From the NCBI GenBank assembly GCA_907163375.1, contig CAJQUW010009279.1:1-64000 (forward strand): 64,000 nt of DNA. Reading direction: 5' to 3'. Positions 52,148-63,075 of the stretch are shown piece by piece (the first letter of the stretch is position 1; the number at the start of each line of letters is the position of its first letter). A program made the translations under genes and the position numbers. The DNA comes from Prostheceraeus crozeri. Its lineage: Eukaryota; Platyhelminthes; Polycladida; Euryleptidae. The notes beneath the pieces were generated by a model. That model was given only the letters and a program-made list of their open reading frames with translations, did no database searches and was not told where the DNA came from.

Positions 52148-54134
52148 TGAATATAAAGATAAAAAATAAGGCGATGAAACTAAAAACACGTCTTTGCGTT
52201 ACCGGTTTCAGTGGTTTATTGTTTGTTGGTCACCACTTCTTCAGACGCAAATAAAAAATGAGCTTATAGGCAGTTTAAGGGAGGTTTGAATTTCAATATG
52301 AAATATCTCTCTTTTGCCTCCCTTTCTACTCTATGAGCTCTGTCTGACAACTGAAATATAGTCGCAGCTTCAAACTTGATTTCTTGATTACGGCAACACT
52401 CTCTGATATGCTTGCTAACATACAACATAGATACATTTGGGTTATTCATGTGTTGACGATGGACGGTCAGACGGTTCCGAAAGATATCACCAGTCTGCCC
52501 AATATAGAAATCATCACAACCTTTACATTTCAGAATATAGATGATATTACTAGAATTACAGTTGAAATAATGCCGAATTTCGAAGTCAATATAGGTGCCA
52601 TTGACTTTAAATTTTATATGTTCACCAGTAATCAAGTGATCACAGCATTTGCATTTTTTGTCATCGCACCGACTTATACCCTTAATTTGATTGTTTTGTT
52701 TATTCTTTAATATATTCAGTAAAGATTTACTCTGACGAAAAAACCTAATAATTTTTCTATGTTTGAATTCATTTAACAAATTAAGACTGCCAGTAATAGG
52801 ACTTATTATTTGATTATATACAGCAGGGTTGTTTGGGTTATAAGTAGTAACAAAAGGTAAAATCGTTTGATCATTCTTGTTACCCTCATTTTCAGTATTT
52901 ATGTTATTAGTAGATTTGGCTTTAACAATTGCGTCATTTATCAAAGTATGAGGATAATTTAATTTTATCAATCTGTTTTTTAACTCGAGCAATCTATGAG
53001 ATTTCCTGTCTTCATTCGATACGATCGTAGTGATTCTTTTGGCTAAAGTGTATGGTATATTATTCAGAGTATGTCTTGGATGACTCGAATGATACGGTAC
53101 ATAATTCAAGCTGTCAGTTAGTTTTCGGAATATATCCGTCTCAATCTTTCCCTGGTTTTTATAGATAGTGACATCTAAGAAGTTGATATATGTCTTTCCA
53201 ATTTCTTTAGTGAATTTTATCGCAGGGTGAATATTATTTAATAAATTATGAAAATCTTAAATGTTACCGTAGTCGTCATTCCATAAGACAAAGCAATCAT
53301 CTAAATATCTTATCCAAGATGATTTAAAAACGTCTATCAAAGAAATATTCCAAACAGTTGACATAGTTGACCAGTTTGCGAGTCAGGCGATGCATTTCAC
53401 AGGCAAATAAAGATAGTTTCTGACTCGGATCTAATTTATTGGTCGAAAATAAAAGGATTTAAAGTTACAGCGTGACGGGCCTTCGGCGTCCAGCGCCTTC
53501 TTAACGGTCGATGGTCAAATGGCGTATTCCAAACAGTAGTCAACGAATTATATAAAATTGATTCAATATATCCCATAGTCAAAGACGCATAAGAAGGGGC
53601 CATCTTGGTGCCCATGGCAGTACCTGAGATTTGTAAAAAGGTCCTGTCGTTAAATGTGAAATAATTATTATTCAAAATTAATTCTACAGCTTCTATGATG
53701 AATACAGTAGTAAATCTAACTGGTATATATTCTCTTTGGTTATCAATCCAAAATGTAATTGCTTCCATACCTAATGTGTGAGATATGCTAGTGTACAGTG
53801 AGATCACGTCAAAAGTTGCGAACATGTCATTGGGTCTATCTTTGGGTAAGTTATTTATAAAATGATGGGTGTCCCTACAGTAGCTGGGAAGCTTTTGGAC
53901 AAGGGGCTTCAAAACCTCATCAATCAGCTCGCTTAGCCTACTAGTAGCAGAATTAATGTTGCTGATAATAGGTCGAAACTTCAGGTTGATGGGGGATTTA
54001 CCTGTACATATCCAAGATTATCCGGTTTGCATTTTTCAACAAAGTCATTATGTTTATGAAGTTTAGGTAAACCATATAAATACGAAGTTCTTGGGGGAAA
54101 TTTTTAGTTTCATCGCCTTATTTTTTATCTTTAT

Positions 54135-54145
<11 letters not shown>
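52148..54145 (-). mobile_element. Penelope-like element family 2
   Basis: The minus strand encodes a reverse transcriptase part (53,436-53,912: 'NDMFATFDVISLYTSISHT', 'GTAMGTKMAPSYASLTMGY') and, at 52,264-53,109, the linker and GIY-YIG domain ('IIYILKCKGCDDFYIGQTGD', 'FRNRLTVHRQHMNN', C-terminal CCRN and E). The region between (53,110-53,435) still reads as RT in other frames, so a few frame breaks are present. Both ends carry the inverted sequence 'AAAAATAAGGCGATGAAACT' (52,160 and 54,105) and abut (TA)n tracts. Confidence 0.88.
52193..52251 (-). ncRNA. Minimal hammerhead ribozyme (Penelope-type)
   Basis: The minus strand reads TTTGCGTC then CTGAAGA, stem II AGTGGT...ACCACT, GAAA, a tiny stem III around ACCGGT, TA and the closing ACGCAAA. 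Stem I (TTTGCGT/ACGCAAA, 7 bp), the CUGANGA and GAAA core boxes and a cleavage site after GUA are all present. Penelope-like elements are known to carry such hammerheads with very short stem III, which cut as dimers. Confidence 0.78.
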
Positions 54146-54196
<51 letters not shown>

Positions 54197-54340
54197 CCGT
54201 ATATATATAATAGTAGATTATATATATTACATTATTATAGATTATTATATATACAGTTGTTATTATAGTTTTATAATATAAATATAAATATAAAATAATA
54301 GATATAATAATAGATTATAGTATATTATATGTACTATACT
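54131..54340. repeat. (TA)n microsatellite and derived AT tract
   Basis: A long AT dinucleotide run decays into TATAGATTATTATATA-type words. It adjoins the 5' end of Penelope family 2. Together with the tract at 52,072 it suggests insertion into a TA microsatellite. Confidence 0.8.
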
Positions 54341-55600
54341 ATAGACGAAACTAAGGATTGCAGAAAATTATTTCAAAATTATTTATTCAAGATTATCACC
54401 ATTGATTCAGACTCTTGTTAAGCTTTCCGATGATTTATTTTTCTTCGAACTTCGGCAACATCTGGTACAGTTTTACTCAATTAATACTTTTACCTGATTT
54501 TGCGCTTACTGTTACTTGCGTTAACAATGTATAGCGGTCAAATGAACACAACTTAATATCTTTTGTTGTATTGAAGCTGGCATTTTCGAGTTTGAGTTTA
54601 AAAGAATGATGGTGCTATCAGCACCAAGAATACGTAAGTTTTAACAAGATCGGCCCGGCCCATCCGTTCACTGGCAAACTTCAAATTTGTCTTATTGCCA
54701 CACTCAGTCATTGGGTGAGTCATTTCGAATCTCTGATAAGGTTTTCAATCCCCGAGATCCCGCGATTATCGTATTCTTATGGGATTCAGAATCCCGTGAT
54801 TAGGCAACCGGGATTCCGGGATTCGTTAGCATCTGTTTTTAGGGAGCTAGGCTGTAAATGGAGTACCAAGAAAGTGAAAATGATGATATGCGTATTTCAC
54901 TGTCATATGCATACAAGCGCACTAATATTTCATGAATTTTTGAAGTGATTATTGTGCAATGTCGGTCTTCTGCTAGACGTCACAAAAGTCGTGGGATTTG
55001 CATTTCGATTTGAAAATCACATAAGAGGTTTTAATACGGCAACGTATATTGTGAACGATTGTCAGATCTAGCTACAGTTTATGTCTGCATGTGAAAAGAA
55101 AACTGTCTATCTGATATCATAAGCCTTATTGTACAGTGCATCGTTCAAAATACTAAGATTTATAACAACGCCTAGTATTGCTCAGCCTCAGCTAGCATAA
55201 GCATACTATCAGCAGATGCATGGTAATGCAGGCAATGCATGGCTACGGAAATGATTCGTTGTGGACGTCGCATGCACAATGTTGGTAAAGAATTGAATGT
55301 ATCGCTTGCAGGTTAGCTGTTAGGAATTGATGGGTACGTTGGTGTGAATTGTGAAGAAGGAATAGTTGGAAGACAGGAAAGATTTGGAAGACCAAAGAAA
55401 ACAAACAGAGTCACAGATTAAAAGCTGATCATCAGCGATGAGAAATCGGTTTCAGAGCGCTTCGCGTCTAGTAATAGAGTGGAAATCTGCTGCTGGCATC
55501 AACAGTTGTGCTGGAGCTGCATTTCGACAGAAAAGGGATTTACAGATATGCTGTACGCATGCCTCTCAATGCTCACCTTGCTCACTTTGTCGACCCTTGT
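54341..55600. other. No recognised gene
   Basis: A cluster of short CCCGNGATTA and GGGATTC words occurs at 54,745-54,835, forming imperfect inverted repeats. The rest is unassigned; openings at 55,438-55,804 on the plus strand are shadows of the RTE LINE tail. Confidence 0.4.
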
Positions 55601-57671
55601 CCCGCGTATCCCAGGGTAGGTCCAGTCCTCTTTTTCCATTCCTTCCGGCTGTGGACCAGGGAGGCACCCACTCATTTTGCCTTCATGTCGGCGGTTATTG
55701 TCGCTGTCCAGGTCTTCTTCGGGCGGCCTCTACCTCTTCTTCCTTCCACTTGCAGACGTGATGCTTTCTTAAGGGGATGGCTCTCTCCGCGACGCTGCAC
55801 ATGACCAAACCATGACAGCCTTCTTGCTCTTGCCACTTCTTGAATAGGAGCTATCTCCACATTGGATCTTATTTCTTCATTGGTCTTCCGGTCCAAGCGT
55901 GTGTAGCCCTGCATCCACCTTAGCATCCGCATCTCCGCCACGTGCAGCTTCTGCTCATCTGTCTTGAGAGGGGCCCAGCACTCAGAACCATAAAGGATTG
56001 CTGGCCTGATCATAGAGGAGTATACTTTGCTCTTTATCTTCAGTGGCATCCTTCTGTCACATAGCACTGGAGTCAGTCTCTTCCATGTGTTCCAGCCGCA
56101 ACGTACTCGATGTGCAACATCACTTGCGCTGGTCACCTCAGTATTGACCATGGACCCCAGATATTTAAAGCTGTCCACACTCTTCACCGGCTGACTCTGA
56201 ATCTCCATAGTTGTTCTTCTTGGGTCGGACGACAGATATTCGGTCTTGGAACGTCTTACCCTCAGGCCTTTGCTCTCAAATGCTCTCCTCCATGCTTCCA
56301 ACCTTCGCTCTACATCTTGATGACTGTTTCCAAATATTACGAGATCGTCGGCGTATAACATATCCCAGGGACCACCTCTTCTGCAATCCTTGGAAATTTC
56401 ATCCATTATTACGATGAAGAGAGAAGGGCTTAAAGCTGAGCCTTGATGTAGCCCAACCGAGACAGGAAAGGCACGACTTTCACCTTGTCTACATCTCACT
56501 GCAGTTGTGCTGTCCCTGTACATGTCCTGTATTAAACGGATGTAGCACTCCGGTACTTCCCGTGTGCGGAGACAATTCCATATCAGCTTCCTTGGGACTG
56601 TATCGTAGGCCTTTTCGAGATCAACGAACACTGCGTGGAAAGGCTTATTTTTCTCTCTGAATGCCTCCATCGCCATTCTCAAACAAAATTGTGAGTCTGT
56701 TGTGCCAACTCCTGGTCTGAAGCCAAATTGATTCATATCCACCTCAATAAGATTACGAAGACGCTTCTCCAAAATCTTCTCCAGAATCTTCATGGTGTGA
56801 CTGAGAAGCTTGATACCGCGATAGTTGCCAACATCTTGATGGTCTCCTTTGCCCTTAAAGATAGGTGTAATAACACTTTTCCGCCACGCATCCGGTATCC
56901 AACCCGATGACAGTATCTCATTGAAGAGGTACACCAGAAGGTCCAACCCATAGTGCCCAAGTACCTTGAAAACTTCAATAGGAATGTCATCCGGTCCTCA
57001 ACTTTTCCCCGATCTCACTTTTTCAGTTGCTCAGCCACTTCATCCCTTGTAATCATCTCCACCGGACCCTCAACAGCAGCTCCAGCAGGGATCTCTTCAT
57101 GCGGCCTTGTTTGATTCAACAGGGCTTCGTAGTAGTTTGCCCAGCGCTGCCTGTTCCCACTTGCCGTTGTGATAATGTGACCTGACTCATCCTTGACGAA
57201 GAACCCTTCATAATTGTCCTTTCTCGCTTTATCTCTCGCAGTTGCAATACGGTACACCATCTTTTCCCCTTCTCGGGTACCCAGCTTCTGGTAAAGATCT
57301 TCCGTTGCATCATATTTAGCCTTGGCCACCGCTGCTTTAGCCTGTCTCTTCGCGAGCCTGTAAGCTTCCTTGTCCTCTGATGTACGGAACCTCTGCCATT
57401 TCTTAAAGGCCTCTTTCTTGTGCCTGACGGTCTGCTGCACTTCACTCTGCTACCACCAGGTTTCCAAATTTCTAAATTTTCCGCCTCTAGTGGAAACCAA
57501 CTTCTTACCAACTTCGGTCAAAGCTCTCGCTAGACCATCCCAATCGCTAGTCAGTCTCGTTCCAGACATCCGATCATAGACGGCATCAACAAACTTCTGA
57601 CTGACATCTTGCTCCTTAAGAGCCCACCATTTCACCTTCTGAATAGCCACTTTGAGATTTGGATTTCTTCT

Positions 57672-57685
57672 CCTCCTCATGAGGA
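57672..57685. repeat. Target duplication, left copy
   Basis: CCTCCTCATGAGGA, identical to 60,921-60,934, immediately outside the A-rich 3' end of the R4-like LINE. It contains the palindrome CCTCATGAGG. Confidence 0.9.
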
Positions 57686-60600
57686 TTTTTTTTTTACTCT
57701 CGACACTTATGGTCGGTGACTTTTTTTTACAGCCCTAGTCTCGGAGACTTACCAAGTCTCTGGGAGGCCTAGGTGCGTGCGGAGGATATGTGCACTTCCG
57801 AGAAGCGCTGCTTTCTGTAGCTTGCGAATGTCATGATTGCCCGGTAGTCTGTGGAGGTAGTCTTTCAACTTCTGTGTTGTTGCTCCAAGCGCGCCGATGA
57901 CAACTGGTACAGCTTCTGTTCTTGCTTTCCATAGTCTTTGAACTTCGATTTTGAGGTCTTGGTACTTTTGAATTTTCTCTTGCTCTTTCTTCTTAATGTT
58001 TCTATCTTCAGGGATTGAGATATCTATTAGCTTCACTTCTTTCTTATTTTTGTCAACTATTGTGATATCAGGCCGGTTCGCGTTTATTCTTTATCCGTCC
58101 GAATTCCGAAATCCCAGAGTATCTTGACTTTCGTATTCTCAGTAACCTTCTGTGGGTTGTGTTTCCAGTAATCTCTCTCTGTTTTGATGGTGTAGTGTTG
58201 GCATATATTCTGGTACACTATTCTTGCGACGCTGTTATGTCTGCTTGTATACTCAGTTGGAGCCAACTGACTGCATGCTGACACAATGTGGGCTACAGTT
58301 TCATCTTTTTCGTGGCACCTTCTGCATTTTGCATTTGCTGTTGTCTTCATTATGTACTTCTTGTGTGCCTTTGTTGTTAGTGCTTGATCCTGAGCGGCCA
58401 TGATCAGTGCTTCAGTCTCTGCTTTTAGCGTAACTTGGGTCATCCAGCCATATATATTTCTTTCTGTCGTGATATCCTTCATTTGCCTCGGATATTGACC
58501 ATGTAGCGCTTTCTGTTGCCATCTGTTCTTCCTGTCTTGAATTGTCTTGACCATGATTTGATGCCTTCTTGATACTTCTCGCAGACTTCACACTCCCTTG
58601 TTGCAACGATTAGGGGGTCAGCGATCGTGCTGTACACATAGTGTGAAAGAGTGCGCTTCTCTTCGTTGATGACATCATCTATTTTAATCAAGCCGCAGCC
58701 TCCCATCCTCCTTGGTAGGTATAGTCTATCGACGTCGGCTTTGGGGTGAAGCGCCCTTTGTATTGTCATCATCTTCCTTGTTCTACCATCAATTTGCTGT
58801 ATGTCAGTTGTGTTCCACTTTATTATTGCAACGGAGTATCGTATTACTGGTGTCGCATATGTGTTGATGGCTCTGATTTTATTGTATCCATATAGCCTCG
58901 ACTTCATTATTTTCCTGACTCTTCTGAAGTATTCTTTCGTCACCTGCTTCTTCACCAGTTCTTCCTTGTTAGTTTGATGTTGGAGAATCCCTAGGTACTT
59001 GTATCCTTCTTCTTTCTCATCATCTATTGTTCCGAGATCTAATGCAAGTCCTTCTGTCTCTTTTACTTCTCGCTTTATGATGAGTCTTGCACATTTCGAT
59101 ATGCCAAATTCCATGCCGATGTCATTACTGAATATTCTTGTTGTGTGAATCAAAGAATTTACTTGGTCTTCTGTCTTGGCATACAACTTTAGATCATCCA
59201 TATATAGTAGATGGTTCAATTTCTCACCAGTTCGCATTGTGTAACCCATATTGCTCTTGTGAAGGATTTGACTCAATGGGTTGAGTGCCACGCAGAATAT
59301 TGTGGGTGATAATGCATCTCCTTGGAAGATTCCTGATTGAATGGGAATTTCTCCAATCGGCTTCTTTTCATGAATCAGCATTGTTTTCCAATACTTCATT
59401 GATTGCAGAATTAACTCCTGTAACTGATTGTTTATTTTATACATTGACATAGTTTCGAGGATCCATGAATGGGGTATTGAATCAAATGCTTTCTTGTAAT
59501 CTATCCAGGCCATTGATAAGTTCTTCCTGTATCTCTTGCTTTCATTTGTTATTGCTTTGTCGATTAATAGTTGGTCCTTTGTGCCTCTACACCTTGTTCT
59601 GGCTCCCTTTTGTTCATGGGCAAGAATACCTGCATCAGTCACATGCTTCGACATCGTGTCTGCCAGTATTCCAGACATCACTTTCCAAATCGTGGGCAAG
59701 CACGTGATTGGTCGGTAATTGTCCGGTGAATGTCCTTTGCTCGGGTCTTTCAGAATGAGTGTTGTTCTTCCTTTTACTAGCCAACCAGGGATTGTGGCTG
59801 GTCTCTGCAGAAGGTCATTGAACTGATCTGCCAGTCTTCCATGTACTGCATTCAGCCTCTTCAGCCACCCCACTTGTACCATATCTGGAACTGGTGCTTT
59901 CCAACTTGCCATCTTTCTAATCTTCTGTGATACGTCACTTTCGGTAATTGCTATGTCGGGTTGTGTATTCAACGTTGAGGATTCTTCTTTCAGATCTTTC
60001 AGCCACTTTGTGGAAATGTCATGTGACCGAGGAGGCTCCAAATTCTCTCCCAGTAGTCTTTTATCTCATTGTCGCTGCTGTGATTCTCTCTATTGTGAGG
60101 CTGTTCTTCCTTGTTCTTGAAGCTCTTATACACTTTTCCTGGGTTATATTTGAACGTCTTATTTATTTTGTATTGTTCGTATCTCGCATTGTATCTCGCT
60201 AATCTTCCACTCAAGGCCAAGAGTCTCTGCTTAGCCTCTTCAATAGCTTCCTCTATTTTCTTCTGATGCAATTGATATTTTATTGTTATGTTTCTTCTAA
60301 CTCTGCTGTTATTGTTCTTTGCAGCTTCCATCTGGCTTATATGCTTTCTTGTGCTATCAATTTGTCTCTTTAATCTTCTTTTACATGGGGGTTCAATATT
60401 CTGAATAGCCTGTTTGTTCGGTGCAATTCTATCTTGAATAGCTTTGATAGAAGCGTGTATCATGGCGTTTGTCTCTGACAAATTACTCGTGGCAATCGTC
60501 TTCAATACCCCATTGATGTGTTGGATTACTTGGTTCAATTCTTCACTATTCTTCATTCTCTTGATCGGTGTGCGTATAGTATGATCATTGTATTCCACCA

Positions 60601-60920
60601 TCAGTCTGCATACATCGTTCCTTAGCCGTATTTACTCGGGTGTCAATTGTGTCACATAGTCCTCATTGTCTGGTGAATGGTCAAAATCGCCACTGACAGA
60701 CACAACGTCACTGTCATTGACCGCTTGCGGATCTTCTTCATTTGATTGAATGGAAATTGAATCTCGCACTTGTGTTTCATCTCTGTGGTACGTATCTTCT
60801 ATTGTTTGTAGTTCAACCTCTGTAAGTAGCTTATTCTTTATTATTGATCGCTTCTGACCTAGCAGTCCTTGTTCGCTGATGTCGTCATTTTCGTGTCGTT
60901 GTACCCATAGTGTATGCATG
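57686..60920 (-). mobile_element. R4-like LINE, nearly full length
   Basis: A single long ORF on the minus strand, interrupted four times by frame changes or stops: amino part (60,632-60,919, acidic), coiled, basic part (59,999-60,601), reverse transcriptase (58,479-60,041: 'NYRPITCLPTIWKVMSGIL', 'AWIDYKKAFDSIPHSWI', 'GIFQGDALSPTIFCVAL', 'LLYMDDLKLYAK'), zinc knuckle 'CRRCHEKDETVAHIVSACS' (58,270-58,330) and the RLE endonuclease ('RPDITIVDKNKKEV', 'IDISIPEDRN', near 58,030). The 3' end has two A runs. The intact 14-base duplication and few lesions imply recent insertion. Clade by motif; HERO is the alternative. Confidence 0.9.
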
Positions 60921-60934
60921 CCTCCTCATGAGGA
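60921..60934. repeat. Target duplication, right copy
   Basis: CCTCCTCATGAGGA, identical to 57,672-57,685, next to the 5' end of the R4-like LINE. Removing the LINE and one copy restores the RTE reading MNFLMRRRRNPNL. Confidence 0.9.
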
Positions 60935-61484
60935 AATTCATAATGACAGGTCTGTGTTGACTGGTCACTGCTTCGCCCGGGACAACTTTGCAGTTCCGAG
61001 TTGGTTGCCACGATTTACCAACAGGAAATCAATCTATGTGCTTCTTCCGCCGCTTTGATGTCTCTCATGCATCAATAACACATGCCTCTCAATAACTTGT
61101 TGAATTTTAATGAATTTATGTGAACGCTTTCTCTTATGAATGAATATGTTAGAGGTCTCGAACGCAAACGAAAAAGATTAAAGCCTGTATTTGGCACGGT
61201 GGACGAAAGGCTGCTTATGTCATCAAAGCAGCTTGGATGGCAATTGTTCTTGTTATTCTCACAATAAATAGCCACTATCTCATCATCCAAGATGACAATG
61301 CGCGGTCGCACAGAGCACACCAGTCAGGTGATGACGGCTCAGCAGATTAGTGGGCCTAACTCTGTTGTCTTTAACGTTCTCCTGATCTTTAACCGATCGA
61401 ACTTGCGTGGAATGAGCTTGGTAAGGACTCATATCCACACTCTCCTACCAACATCGAAATACTTTTCTTTTAGTCCGGCAGCCA

Positions 61485-61720
61485 GCACAAGTTTCTGCAG
61501 GGAGCGAGGCCGAAAATGAGACTTTCACAGAATGATGTACCTTATGCCTACTGCGAATCGGCATGTCTGCCGAGTTCTGGTGAGTCCCTCTTCATGTCAG
61601 ACAGGATCAAAGATCAACACATGTAAATCCAATGGGACGCAGATTGCAGTTTTTGGCTAAAATGAAATTTTGCATGTTCTCTCTGATTAAACGAAAAGTA
61701 CTAAGCCCAGAGTCATAATT
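61485..61720. repeat. Dispersed repeat, copy 2
   Basis: Counterpart of 24,877-25,110 in the same orientation; see there. No coding capacity. Confidence 0.6.
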
Positions 61721-61904
61721 TTTGGCATGGAACTCCATGAGCTTAAGAGAATCCGTAGAATTTGAGTTTGCATTAATGCCAGGGGCGGTCATGCAGGTTT
61801 CTACTTATGTGTAAAATAAATGTTTATAATCTAAAGTTATAGTTTTAATGCTAATTCACTAATGAAAATGATGGTTGCTGTAATTCTAAGTGTTAAGATT
61901 TTTT

Positions 61905-63075
61905 TGCCACGCAGTATATATACATATATACAGTGTATTTATAGAACTGACAAATACAATGTACATGGACGAACCACGAGTATCAAATATCTTCTGTGCG
62001 GACCCTCAGTCCGCTGGTTGACCGAGCTTGCAACCAATTACCCGAATCTGAGCAGAACAGTGAACCACCACGCCATAGTTGCCAACTCAGCCATTTCCGC
62101 AACGAGTGACGTGCACTTTCAACATCGGTGTTTGTCAAAAACATATTGATATTACACTCTTAGTCCAGCATTACTTGATGACTGCACAACTCGGCCACTG
62201 GTCTACTGCCATTTAGCAGAAATCACTGAACTTATAACATCATTCAAATTAGTTTGTTACTACTTTGAGCTGGTGCAGTCCCCTTCCTGTGAACTATCGA
62301 TTTGCATTGAAAAATATATTTTAGCTGAATTACTCGCAAGATAAATTTCGTGTTATTTTCGTTGCAGTCGCAGGCGGTTTGAATTTCGTGTTCGTGTCGT
62401 GTCGTGTTGAAGTAGTAACTTTCACCGCCAAAAACAATAGTAGATGCAAATCGACAGACTTCTACTCGTAATTTGGTTCTCGCTCGCTTGCCTCTGCTAC
62501 CTACTAGAGGTGTGCAGTCGTCGGAAATTTGTCCTCAACACGACACGAAGTTTTCAGCCGTAACGCGAAGACAACACGAAACACGACACGACACGAACAC
62601 GTAGTCCAAACCGCCTGCGAATAACAGGAAATTCATCTTTCGAGCAATTCATTTAAAATTTATTTTTTAATGCAAAATAATGGCTCAGTGGGGGGGGGAG
62701 GATGCACCACTAATGGAATTACAAAGTAATCTAAATTGTTCAGTGATTAATATTATAATGATATCTGATATAAGCCAGTGGCTGATCTAATAGTCCAGTA
62801 ATGAAAAACTGCTTATCAAGCTTCCCTGGACTCAGACTACACCATTTACAATATATGACAAACGCCGCTGTTGAAAATGCACATCACTTGTAGTGGAAAT
62901 GTTATGTTACCAACAGTGGTGTGCACTGCTCTGCTCAAATTCGTGGAATGGGCAACGCGCTTGGTCCACCGAGGACTGAGGGTCCGCACAGAAGATGTTT
63001 GATGCTCGCGGTTCGCCCATGTTTTCCTCACTTGTATACATGTGTATATATACATGCATTGGTCTTTAACTGATC
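61905..63075. repeat. Long hairpin with arms of about 500 bases
   Basis: The left arm (61,905-62,420) pairs with the right arm (62,560-63,075). Shared blocks are CTTCTGTGCGGACCCTCAGTCC / its inverse, 'GCAGGCGGTTT' and GTGTTCGTGTCGTGTCGTGTT. The loop (62,421-62,559) contains CTACTAGAGGTGTGCAGTCG. Arms are unequal in places (poly-G at 62,690). No transposase; a non-autonomous fold-back element, perhaps hAT-like by the AGAGGTGTGC word, is a reasonable guess. Confidence 0.75.

Larger units (their letters stand above)
55620..61080 (-). mobile_element. RTE-clade LINE, interrupted by an R4-like LINE
   Basis: The main opening (55,672-56,946) is an RTE reverse transcriptase: 'NQFGFRPGVGTTDSQF', 'HAVFVDLEKAYDTVPR', 'VSVGLHQGSALSPSLF', 'MLYADDLVIFG', 'SFKYLGSMVNTE', 'RPAILYGSECWAPLKTDE' and the end GRRGRGRPKKTW. 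The connector (57,015-57,680) carries AKRQAKAAVAKAKYDA and the conserved MRRRRNPNLKV. Beyond the insertion, at 60,935-61,075, the coding goes on as 'VVPGEAVTSQHRPVIMNF' and SGGRST.IDFLLVNRGN, the end of the AP endonuclease. It has several frame changes and lacks most of the endonuclease. Confidence 0.88.

Noticed and set aside
45639-54240. (TA)n and repeated blocks considered as a CRISPR array or satellite
   Set aside because: The runs are simple dinucleotide microsatellites tied to Penelope ends; no direct repeat/spacer pattern exists anywhere in the window.
55438-55804. Two plus-strand openings of about 100 codons near 55.5-55.8 kb
   Set aside because: They lie opposite the RTE LINE coding strand and have Cys/Ser/Leu-rich shadow composition.
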